In this document: one piece after another, positions 26,701 through 38,700 of the stretch | Layout: each line of letters begins with the position of its first letter | Numbering within the stretch: the first letter of the stretch is position 1 | Assembly: GCA_028023455.1 (NCBI GenBank) | Contig: JAQFVV010012671.1 | Location: forward strand, 808,001 to 872,000 | DNA from: Epiperipatus broadwayi | Lineage: Eukaryota > Onychophora > Udeonychophora > Euonychophora > Peripatidae | DNA: 64,000 nucleotides | Direction: 5' to 3' | Made by a program: the position numbers and the translations under genes | The notes under the pieces: generated by a model | Database searches by the model: none | What the model was told of the DNA's origin: nothing | Seen by the model: the letters and a program-made list of their open reading frames with translations, nothing else

Positions 26701-29700
26701 TTTATTACGATTCATTATTTACTCAACTTTTATTTACTTCCTTTTATTACCGTGCGTGTATTCCAAAAAAAAAAAAAAAATCTATTAGTTTATCACGAGT
26801 CACTTTTTATTATTATTTACTACAGATATATTTACGCTTATTTATTTAACTTGATTTTATCGATTTTATTTTATTTATTTGACCTACTTCAAATTCTTAT
26901 TTTTCTAGAGTGCATTTTTAGTTTTTATTTTCATCATTAGGTAATAAATGTATTATTAAGAGAAGCCGGCAGCAAAGTATGAGGCAATTCAACACACAGA
27001 TCGATTTTGTGCTGATTTAAACCAACTTTTAATTTCTTGCGGAAGTCGTGACTACAGCATGGGCATTTTTGTGCACAACGGATCATGAACAGGGACTTTA
27101 AGATTGCGAATGGCAGGACTATCTCTACTGAACATTCGACTTACTAAAATATTTATTTTATTTGGTTACTGGGAATTTTTCCTCCAGATTTATTAACTTT
27201 TATATGCCAGGACTTTTCTACTAGCGCATCATCATCCGTATTATTTATTTTTCGCACTACCCATCTGTAGAACAAAGTCACCGCAAGAAGAGGCTTAATC
27301 CAACAAAAGTCAGGCCTGGAATTTATCCCCTTGCCCAAATACTCGCACACACCTCAATCCTAATGTAATACACTTTTTTTTAAAATTTTATTTGATAATG
27401 TTTTATTTCCATTAATACGTTCATTATACACTTATTTATTTCATTTTTATTTTTAAAGTCTTATTTTTACTCTCTTTTTTTTAAAAAAAAAAAAAATACA
27501 TATTCATTTTCCTTGTCTATTTTGATTTTACACATTTGTTTTGTTTGCGTCACGCTCCGCTATGTTCTAGACTTATGAGCTGGGATATCAATATAATCGA
27601 TAAGACATAATCGAGGATTTTTGACATAATCATTTTGCTTGTCTAATTTGATTTTACATATTTATTTTGTTTGCGTCACGCTCCGCTATGTTCAAGACTT
27701 AGCTGGGATATCAATATAATCGATAAGACATAATCGAGGGTTTTGACATAAATTGTTTTATAGATGCTTTGACAATTAAACTCTAAGATCGTTATTTTAT
27801 TTTACTAAGACTAACTTTAATCATTTTTAATTATTCAAACTATCTTGATACTCGTTTTTACATTTATTTCCTTAAACTTTGTTGAACATTTTCCATTATT
27901 CCGAGTCCATGGTCGTTATATACTAGGTCAAGCCGGCGAATCCGTCAGATTACATATTTTTAATTTTTGTCTGGCGGTTCTTTCTTTCTTTCTACTAACT
28001 CACTAATATAAATTATACTCCATATTCTCACATCTCTCTTCCGATTAAAATTTATTTTATCTCTTTCTCTTTCCATTTTATTTTCTGCCTTGTAAATTAG
28101 AAAACCTTTAAGCTTCACAGACCTCCTTATTTTTCCTAACCGTGAATATTTTTTTCTATTCTTTCTCTTCGTTTTAAATCTCCGTCTAAAATGAATACGA
28201 ACGTTTACTTTCACCTTTTTATTTTTATTTTCTATCTTGATTAATTTTATTTCCAAACTACTATGCTTAACGCTATCTTCTGGTTTTTGATCTACATAGG
28301 TTTCTACTTTCTCTGTAGCAACGCTATCTGATTCTAATTTAATTTCTATTTCCAAACTACTATATTTACAATTATCTGACTCTACTATCTCTTTCATGAC
28401 CTCAACTTTCTTATTTTCTTTGACAAAATCTACTTCTACGATCTCTTGATTTTTCTCTACCTTTCCTCTAATTTCTTTTTTTTATTTTATTTTGGCCCAT
28501 TTCGATCTGGTCCTTTAACTTTTCAAGCATTTCAGCTTGCCCTTCCAATTTACTCTTCATTTCATTATTTTGGTTTTTAAGCTCCTCGGCGATTTTTTTA
28601 TATTCTTCGGCTGTTTCTTTTTGTTTTTCAAACATGCTGGTTAGTAAAGCTATGATTTCTTTTTTTTCCTTGTTGGGGCTATTTTCTATATTTTTATCTT
28701 GAGTCTCCATTTTGGCTTTATTTTTTTTTTTATAATTTATAATTTTAAACACTTTTTTATATTATTTTTCTTTAATATTATATTTCATTCACGCTCATAA
28801 GTTTACTAATTTCTATTTTATTTATTTTTTTCTAAACTGGAAATACACGCTGACTCCGCCCCTCCTTTGTCCATTTTTCTCCACCCGATCTTAATGCTTT
28901 AACTCCGCCCAAACATCCAACTGTCTCTGATTTAACATAATGATTTATTTCAACCAACGTAAATAGCATAAATCTCTCTTCATTTAAAGAAAACAAAGTT
29001 TTTGGTCAATTTTTTTTTTTTTCTTTTTAAAAAAAATTAAAATGCTTTAACATACGTAATTTAGCTTTTGTATAGAAAAACTTTTTTTTAAACAAGAAAC
29101 AAAGCATTTATTTACTATTGTTTCTTAGGTCCAGCCCAAGTTGGGTATAACCATTTATGTACCGGGTCGAACCGCTGAAACCACCTACTTATACGTATAT
29201 AAATGTTTTGGCCGGTTTCCAACTCCTTCATAATATATTTAAAATCTTATAAAGGTTACGTGAACGAACCGGCACGTTCGAGCAAAATGGGAGATCTTAT
29301 TGATAGCTTTAACTATCAACAATGGCCCATCTCGGCTGCTAGATTCAAACCCCTACTATCCAAATACTTTATTTGTTTCGGGGTAAACCCCGGGGTGCCA
29401 GCTAGTCTGAGCACTGACGTATTCGGGCAGTAGGCTCGTAATCCAGCGCTCGAAACAATTCCCTTAACTAGCTCCGTCTAATTTTAATCAATAATAAAAT
29501 ATTGGTAAGAAAAGATTGATAAAAAGAATTGACCGACAAATAGAATTTAATTTTAAAGACAATTTATTAACTAACATTAAATAATTTTAAACATTCTATA
29601 AATTTAAATATAATACACACATATCAATAGTTCATTTTATATATGATAGAGTTCATATCATTTGAATCTTGAATATTTACGACTTACAGCGGTGGCTACT

Positions 29701-32700
29701 ATGTATAAATGATAATAAATAAATGTTTTCCTAGGATTTTTGGGAACGGGGATATTGCTTGTTGTTGACTGCTTCTGATGGATTATATCTAACCGGTTAG
29801 ATTTGGACGTTTCTTGAAGAGATTTTTATGTGAATCCATTTGTTTTATTTTGAAGACAGTTGAACGTTTGACGGAGAATTTCTGAGTTGTTATGCAGACA
29901 TTATTTCACGGGCAGGTCTTGCTGATCTTGTTGGACTAAGGGCTGAACGAAGAGCGTATATTTCCATAAGATGCTCAACAGTGCATGTTTGTTTCTGGAT
30001 TCATAATAGAAATGCACTGTTATCAAGACTGTCACTGCAAACTAGACTGAATAAAACTCTTAACTCAACTGATTGTCCGATAAAATATTCAGTATTTATA
30101 CCGACGAAGTGTTTTCCTTTTGATATCCTCCGGCAAATGTGCAATAGGTGTTGTTGAAATTCTTTAGCAATTAATCCTTTGACAATGTGTTTTTTAAATG
30201 ATTGTTTAATTAGTAGTAGCTATTTCAAAATGTGTTGTTTTCATATCTTTATTAGTAGCGCACCGCTGTGTTTTTTTTTTTTAATATATTTTTCATTTAT
30301 TTATAATATTTAATACTGATACATTTTTTTTACATTCGCACGCACATATATAATTTTACTCTACACATCAAAACTAGTTTTAAGATTATTTTTCTTCTTT
30401 AATTTAAATGAAGAGATTTATATATATTTTTAAAGCTTTTAAATTGTATTTCACCAATAATAATAAACTCTTTACTTTCTTTTTATAAAACCTTCAGTTT
30501 AACTTTAAGAAAAACCCCTTCCCACTTTAAATCAATGATTTTTCAACTTTTAGTTCAAACTCTTTTGCGAAAGATTTTTTTGTTTTAATAATTTTTTTAT
30601 GACAAAATTATTTTATATACATGTGCCAATTTGGCCTTGGCACAGAGTAATTAATGAAATTTTTGCTATAAAGTGAAATTCAATTTTTTTTATTGTCTGA
30701 TATTAAATGGGCATCAAAAAAACAAAATTTTATTTTGATTCTAAATGAGGAATTTGTATACTTTACATGTAATTACAAAGAAATGAAATTATGAGAATTA
30801 AATGATGGAAAGTTTGTGTTTTTGATTATTTGTTGCTATCTTACATGAAAATATTAAACAGAAATTAAACTTCATTGTTGTATCAGCTTGTTTAAAGCAA
30901 GCATTTTTAAGTAAGCTATATGTGAGTATCAACTGTAGGAACCTCAGTAAAGAGTAAGCTCTTCATTAATCATCATCAGTAGCCACTTGTAAGTGACGAT
31001 TTCTCCCCCCTCCCCCATATGAGTTTTATGATGACTATACAAACCAATCTATGAACCATAAACATTTCCATATATAGAACATTCTAACCATTTTTCTGTT
31101 TATTAATACTTTGTGATGCCATCTTTTAATTTCTTTTGCAGAAAACTATTTTCTGAAATACTTTAGCATCATATGTAATTTTCCTGAAGGTTTGTGATGA
31201 TGGTATTTTAGTTGCAGTTAAGCATTGAGTGTCTTTAGAAAAATTTAAATGAAGTTATTTTTTCTAAAGACACTCAATACTTACTATTAGATGATACAAT
31301 CATATCTAATTCTGCCATATATACCAAATGAAAATAATCAACATTGTACTTTTTTAGAATGTCTTTAAAATAATCTTTATAATATTAGTGAGTTTACTTC
31401 TTCCACAAAAACTATACCCAAGTTCACCATAAAACACCCTTAGAAGAAATTTTGTATTGTTCATTCATTTCACATATCCACTCCAATCCAAAGTCTAATT
31501 TTATAATAGTAGATTCTATAGTATAACATCCAGCAATTTGGAGAACATATTGTTTGGTCTTATGATAGTGCCATTATATTTTTAAAATTTTATGGAGCAA
31601 TCCTTCAAAGAAATTTTTCTAATGCCTTTATATTGTGTCAATAGGGTGTTCAAGTTTCACTTCCCCACAATAAAAAACAAAGGTTAGTAATAGTTGAATG
31701 TAATTGGAAAATTTAAATAAACTTAAATTTTTTTAAACACATTTAATACTTAATATTAGATATAAATATAATATTTAGATTTTATTCATATTGACGGCGT
31801 GCAATCCCTTAATGGCCTTCAAAATCGTATAGCATTTTTGAGTCAAATTCATAATTTTTATGTTAATTTTAAAAAATTAAATTTTCTGAAATGAACATAT
31901 AATTTAGAATGTTAAGTCATTGTGAATCTTTTCTTGAATTATTTTCCCGTTGTCTCACTTCATAATTTATTTATGTTTTTTTTTTTCAATTCTGTTTCAA
32001 ATTTGGGTACTTGTGAGTTGTGAATGTAAAGTTTCATATCGTGTTCATCAATGCATCTTTTTGAGAGGGCAGGATGCCATATCTTTGTAAATGCTTCACT
32101 GCTTCACATTCTGACAGGAGGATCCCAAATTTTGATAATGATGACAATTTACCAAAAAAAGTGCTGATCAAAAAAAAAAAATCACCGAATTGAAACAAAA
32201 TATGACAATGTTAAGAGCGTCTCATCACTGATTTCAAGTTCTAATGTGGCTATAAAAAAAAGTGAAATAAAGCTACTAAATGACATTTCTTGTAATTTAG
32301 TCGTTTTTTTTTTTAATTTAACAATCGATTTATTATTATTTTTAATTTAACAACTAACACATCTTCGCTAGATTATAGACCCCCAAAATGGTATATTTAT
32401 ATAAAATACACATTGCCATTTTGGTTTTCTCAAAAACTCAAAAATACCTAATTTTTTAAATTTTCAAGTCTGTTTTTGGCTTTAATATAATGTTCCTCTT
32501 TTTTGAAAATGACTTAAAATTATTGATAGAATTATCTTTAATCAATTATCAATGGGTGAAATATTTTAATAATTATTTTATAAACTTGAAATAATAATAT
32601 TATATATTGATGATATAAATGTAAAGATAACTTGTTTTATTACACATTATATTAATATATGACTATAACTTGATTATTAAATAAGCAAGTGAATTAATCA

Positions 32701-35700
32701 TTTTTGTTTTCTTTTTTTTTAGGCAACTGTAATGGTTTTAGAAGATTCACAAGAACGGACAGCAGAACTTATATGCAAACTGCTTGATTCTCTTTACAAG
32801 AGTATCATTATTACACCTGACCAGATGAGAAATGTAAGTTTAATGTTATTATCAAAATATGCCATAGACTTTGAATATTTGATAAGAAACCAAGTTTAAA
32901 ATGAAAAGGATAAAAAATGATAATTAATATATAAACATTTTATTAAGTATCTGATTAATAAAAATGCAAACGTATGTATAAATATAATATATAAATTGTT
33001 GATGAATAATCTGAACATATGGTAATTGTAAATATTTTATCGATTGTGCTGTCAAGGTAAAAACATTTTTTTAAAGGGTAAAGCATATTTTAAAAAAAAA
33101 GAAAAAAAAAGTATATTAACATAAGGTCATTTTCTAATTAATTGTTGATGCATTTTGTGTTTATATGAGCCTTTTTTTCTAATTATCTAATGAATAAAAC
33201 TTTTTTTCCCCTGAAAACTGAGGTATCACTTTTTTTTTTCTGATACAAAAACAATATTGTTTGTAGTTATTACAAAAGTGCAATTCAATTTAATAAAAAT
33301 TAGACTAATAAATCTAATGTCATATACAGTACACATTCTTCAATTCATTTGTTGTGCAATTTATTTACTGCATAAGATTAAAGTTTTTGAAATTATGTAA
33401 TGAATAAAACTTTTTTTTTGGCATTATATAAATTTATGTTGAAAGATATTATGCATTAGATGAATCCACAGTTATACTTGTTACAATGTTATCAAGTAAA
33501 AATTTTATACATTTTTAAATATATTTTTACTGCATTTTATGCTGTATTGTGTTAAAAAAAAATTTATAATTACATATTGAATAAACCTTGCTTTTTTTTT
33601 CTTGTTGGGAATTTTGTCATTTTATTCTAAGAGGAAAACATTGCTTTAATGATATCAGAATTCTGTTATATCAGTTAAATAATAAAATGAACACTAATTC
33701 TATAAGAATAATATTATTAAGCCAATAAACATCACATGATCACAATTTACTATGCTTGCTTATAACTGTTATTAAAAACAGCCAAAACTCTCTATACATA
33801 TTGCCATTCACTGTCGAAGGCCACAAGCCAGAAACTAGTCTGGGGGTATTGAATGAGTAGACATTAGATGGGGATTTTATGCACAAGCCTTTTGGCATCC
33901 ATTGATTACTCTGGCTTGCATTGAGTGACAATACGTATAGACAGTTTTGCCTGTTTTAAAAATAATATTGTTGGAAATAAGTACTTGTGTTTTAAATTAA
34001 GTAGTGAATGCAAATTGATGATTATAATATACATTGATTGTGAATTCTGAAAAAAAAAAAGATCTTTGATACCTTTTGTGTGAATACTTTGAGCATTTAT
34101 TTAAATTGTAAAAATAAATAAATAAAGTTTTAAAATAAATTCTTTTTAATTAATTTTTTTTTTCCAAAAAATTGTTTAAAAGCTATTCAAAATAAAAAAT
34201 TGAAATATAATTGTATTTTTTGCTGAAATAATTTTTTAGTATATAAAATTGTTTCAAAAGTAAATTTTTCAAATTAATTATCAACTTAAAAAACCATTAA
34301 TTTCTGATTGTCTATTATTTGATCTTCAGAAAATCACAATATCTTTTTTTTTTTTAAATAGTATAAAAAAATTGCAAAATGTGATGAACTTTAAATTACA
34401 TTTAACAATGTATAATGAAAAGGGGTTGTCATCTGATCCTTCGTGTCAGCCGCTAGAGGCGCTATTTCTAGCTAAATTTCTAGAAATATGCCATTTCCGC
34501 GGCGGCACCCAAGCCTTTAAGCATTCTTTCTAAAATAAATCCTAGAAAGATTGTTAACTCAGAGTTAAGTCTATTTTCTACGCTAAAAGGTAGAGTGTTA
34601 ACTCGGGAGTTAAGTCTTCTTTCTACGATAAAATCTAGAAAGAGTGTTAACTCGGCTTAGCGGCTAACGGTGTGGTTTTTTCTGATGCTAAAAGCAGAGG
34701 AAAATGCCGTAGTTGTATGTGTCACGAACTATATCTTAATGCTGCGTTATGTATTTTTTGTAACAATATCGTACAAGGGTATGTTAATGTGATCGTGTCA
34801 AAATTATTTAAATTTTCATTGGTGCCTTTTTTTTTTTAAGACGAATTGATGTACTGTTACATTTTATCAATTTTAACAGTAGTGATTGTTCCTCATAAAT
34901 TTGTATTCCTCCTAAATTTTCAATTAGGGTGGGGTAGCATAAAATTTTAAAAATCACCCTTTGAGTCACGTTTTAGTGAGAAATTTTCCGAGACAATAAG
35001 TATGGCTAATTCCCACAACAGAAAACTTGAAAAGAAGATAATTGCCAGACATGGAAGCCGGCGCTGGAATATTTCTACAGCAGAAAAAAAGAAAAAAACA
35101 TCCTGCTGCTGAAAGAAAAGATTGGATTGTGTGGCAAATATATGCAGATTTGAGGTCCAAAAACATCTTTCGACTTTCATTTGTAAGTCTCATTGTGGCC
35201 GACGGAAATGTTCACTTCGTAAAGGCAAGCTTGTTTGAGGGATTCTAAATGGCCTTCGTCAAATGTCAAAAATAAAAGAAGTAACTTCAATTTTTATTTA
35301 AACGTACATCCCTTCTTCTCCCGATAATTGTTGTCATCGGCAATCAAATGTAAAATAAAAGAAGTAACTAAAATTTTTATTTAAACATAGCCCCAAAAAC
35401 CCCTCTTCTCCCAATAATTGTTGTCGTCGGCAATCAAACGGTCAAATAAAAGGAACGTCAATTATTCTTTAATCGTATAGAAAAAAAAAAACCCTCCCAC
35501 TAATTGTCGTCGGCAATCAAATGTAAACCAATCAAAGTAAGATAGTAAATTATTAGTTAAACATAACCCAAATTACTATTTGAACGTACACCGAAAAAGA
35601 CCCGCTCTTGTCAATCAAAATTAAAGAAACCTAGACTATTATTGTCCCATTGTCAAATCGAATATTATTTGGGAAAACCTAAATAATTTATAAATGAAAA

Positions 35701-38700
35701 AAAAAAAGAAAGTCAAGTCGGTTTTCAATCAAATGGTAACCGATAAAAGTCACTTAAATTTTGATTTAAACATACACACACACACACAAAAAAAAAAACG
35801 CAAAATTCTTTCTCCCAATAATTGTTGTCGGCAATCAAATGTAAAAAATAAAAGGAACGTACAATTATTCTTTAACCATAAACAAAAACACCCCTCCCAC
35901 TAATTGTTGTCGGCAATCAAATGTAAAGCACTAAAAATAAGCTAAACCGATTATTTTTTAAACGTAACCCAAATTACTATTTGAACATACACCAAAAAAA
36001 GACCCGCTCTTGTCAATAAAAATGAAAGAAAACCACAACAACTATTATTATCCCATTGTCAAAAATATTAGGTTTTGGGCAAACCAAAACCATAATTTAT
36101 AAACGAAAAAAAAAAGAAAGTCAAAACCGTTGTCAATCAAATATAACCGATAAAAGTAACTTTAATTTTGATTTAAACATACACAAAAAAACAACCTCTT
36201 TAGCTCCCAATAATTGTTGTCGGCAATCAAATGTAAAATAAAAGGAAGGTAAATTAGTATTTAATCATCACCCAAAAACACCCACCCCTCTCACTAATTA
36301 TTGTCAGCAATCAAATGTACACCATTACTAAAAGTAACGTAAACTACTATTCTTTAAACGGTTACACCCCTTCTCCCAAAATTGTTGTCTACAATCGTAC
36401 ACACAAAAAAACACCCCTTCTCCCAATAACTAGTGTCGGCAATCAAAGGTAAACCAATCAAAGTAAGACCGCAACTTATTATTTAAACGTAACCCAAATT
36501 ACTATTTGAATCTACACCAAAAAAACACCCTCTCTTGTCAATAAAAATTAAACAAACAACAACTATTATTGTCCCATTGTCAAAAATATTTATTTGTAGA
36601 ACCAAAACCATAATTTATAAACGAAAGGAAGTCAAATCGGTCGTCAATCAAATGTAAACCGATAAAAGTAAAGGTTTTAATTTTTATTTAAACATACACA
36701 CACACATGCGAAAAAAAAAAAAACAACACTTCTCCCAATAATTGTTGTCGGCAATCAAATGTAAATCTATCAAAGTAACATAAATTATTATTTAAAGATC
36801 CATCAAAAAAACATGTTCTCTCTTGAATTTTGTCAATCCAATTTTATAAAAACAGTAATACTATTTTTAAAAAAAACACAAATTACTATTTGAACACACA
36901 CCAAAAAAGACCCTTTGGTTAAAAAAAAAATTAAAAAAAACAACTATTATTATCCCATCGTCAAAAATATTATTTGGGAAAAATAATTCAGAAACGAAAG
37001 AAAGTAAACTTTGTAAACAAACAAAACAAAAAAGTCAATATTAATAGAGAATCGCTAGTCCGGGAACGTTATATTAATGTGTTTTTTGGTTAGAAATCGC
37101 GCCTCTAGCGGCTGACATGAAGGATCAGATGACAACCTGAAAAAGAATATAACTGAATTACAAAAAAAAAAAATATCTTTTTTTTTTTTTTTTGTATTAC
37201 TATTGCTTTACCTCAAAAATTTGGACTGACATCACTTAATATATGTGGAGAAAAAAAAGAATATTTTTAGGAACCATATTGTACTTATTAAAATCTTATT
37301 AGTTATTTGGAATTTTGCCAATTCTGACAAATTTGATACATATATAATGTTTAAAGTTTTATTTATTTATTTTATTAAGATTATAATTACCTTAGTTATT
37401 TATTACCATTCTGTATTTTTAAGAATATGAATGTAACTATTTGGGTAGTCAAACTAAATAAAATGCCAAATTCTTTATAGATTAACCTTAATCACCAGTA
37501 GATCTAAATTTAAGCTATTTTGATCTACCTTATCCCAAGATAATATTATATCCAAACATTTACATTTTGAAATTATACAAATTGAATTATTAGTTAAGAT
37601 TAGAATGTTTAAATAAGAAAAAATGGCATAATAATCAAATAGATTTTTCAAATAATATAATGAAAATGAAACAAATAATATATAAATAAAGAAATTTTGT
37701 ATTGCAGTACATTTCAATAGTTTTGGAATACTTTGTTCAAATTAGACAATCTTTTTGTTTTTACACTTCATATTTTTATTTTATTTTATGATCACAATGA
37801 ATATATACAAATAACTATAAATTATATCAATGTTTAGCATTAACTTTTTTTCTTTAAATAATAATCTTTCATTTTATAACGTTTGTTTATTAAATCTGTA
37901 GTTTTTTTATTTTCACCTATGTTTTCTGAAGGATCAAAATATTTCCTAATACATTTTTCTGATATAAAAATCTTGATTTATTGATCAGTAAGATATCCAA
38001 AGGTTTCTGATAAATTGATAAATTTTAATTTGAACTTTATTTTGAAATTAATAATCATCATATAATTATTATTATTATTAAATCTCTACAATAAAAGCAA
38101 TTTAAGGAGAATGAAATGGTTTTGAACATTTTGGATTGTTATTTTGATTGAGTCTGAATAACAGCTTTTTAAACTCTGGATCCCTAAGAGCTATGCCTTG
38201 GAATAATTTAAATTTTCAAATTGAATAGTTGTATAAAAATTGATTACTTTATATTTAAACTATTGTGAATCAATGATCCATCATCAATTCATTAAAGTGT
38301 TAAAATTGCACACAATTTTTTATAGGTCCACTTCTCTGATGAAAGAAATTTATGAAGATAATTTATTTGACCAGAATTTCATAAACTATGTTTCATGACA
38401 TATGAATAAATGCTCAATGGAAAATCTTTATAATTTAAAAAATGAAATTTTACATTTAGTAGTGCAATAATTAAATACCCCACATAACAATTTATAGAGA
38501 GATTTGTATAGGGCAAATGATATCTATAAGAAATATGCCATTCATATGTAATTAATTCTGGAGTATATAGGTTGGAGAGGGAAAAGTAAATTGATATCAT
38601 ATATTACTCATTTGAATGAAAAAAAAAAAATTTTTTTTAAATAAAAGATTATTAGTTAAAAAATGACATCTTTAGAAATACATATATAAATATGTTTATA

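Larger units (their letters stand above)
24700..30644 (-). mobile_element. LTR retrotransposon, non-autonomous, minus strand
   Basis: Two direct repeats of 1479 and 1487 bp bound a 2.98-kb interior, with the 4-bp duplication GAGT on both sides (24696-24699, 30645-30648). Read on the minus strand, the LTR begins TGTGCCAAGG and ends GGTACA (TG...CA). A primer-binding-site-like TGGTTATACCC starts four bases inside the 5' LTR, and a purine tract GAAGGGGGG precedes the 3' LTR, which fixes the orientation. Only Gag-like coding remains and no protease, RT or integrase motif was found. It looks Gypsy/Metaviridae-like but the family is unproven. It sits antisense in PDCD4 intron 5. Confidence 0.9.
32834..34415. 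other. Intron 6, 5' part: repeats, no gene
   Basis: AT-rich intron holding a diverged tandem array (33060-33620) and the second copy of a dispersed repeat (33815-33940). No coding sequence is supported. Confidence 0.5.
34424..37137. mobile_element. 2.7-kb TIR transposon with internal satellite
   Basis: The ends are inverted repeats of about 40-55 bases beginning GGTTGTCATCTGATCCTTC and continuing TGTCAGCCGCTAGAGGCGC. They are flanked by an 8-bp duplication with one mismatch (TGAAAAGG at 34416-34423, TGAAAAAG at 37138-37145). The interior has a subterminal set of short palindromic repeats (34540-34650), a unique part near 34950-35260 and then a complex tandem array (about 35260-37000). No transposase is readable, so it is non-autonomous. 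The 8-bp duplication would suit hAT, P or Merlin types; the GG start does not look like hAT. The superfamily is undecided. Confidence 0.85.

Noticed and set aside
34947-35248. Transposase or captured gene in the TIR element
   Set aside because: Open frames occur on both strands over the same 250 bases and none has a recognisable motif, so coding is not established.
35694-36241. Repeated small proteins with similar C-termini ([24 protein letters not shown])
   Set aside because: They are translations of the higher-order tandem repeat inside the TIR transposon; the frame and stops shift from unit to unit.
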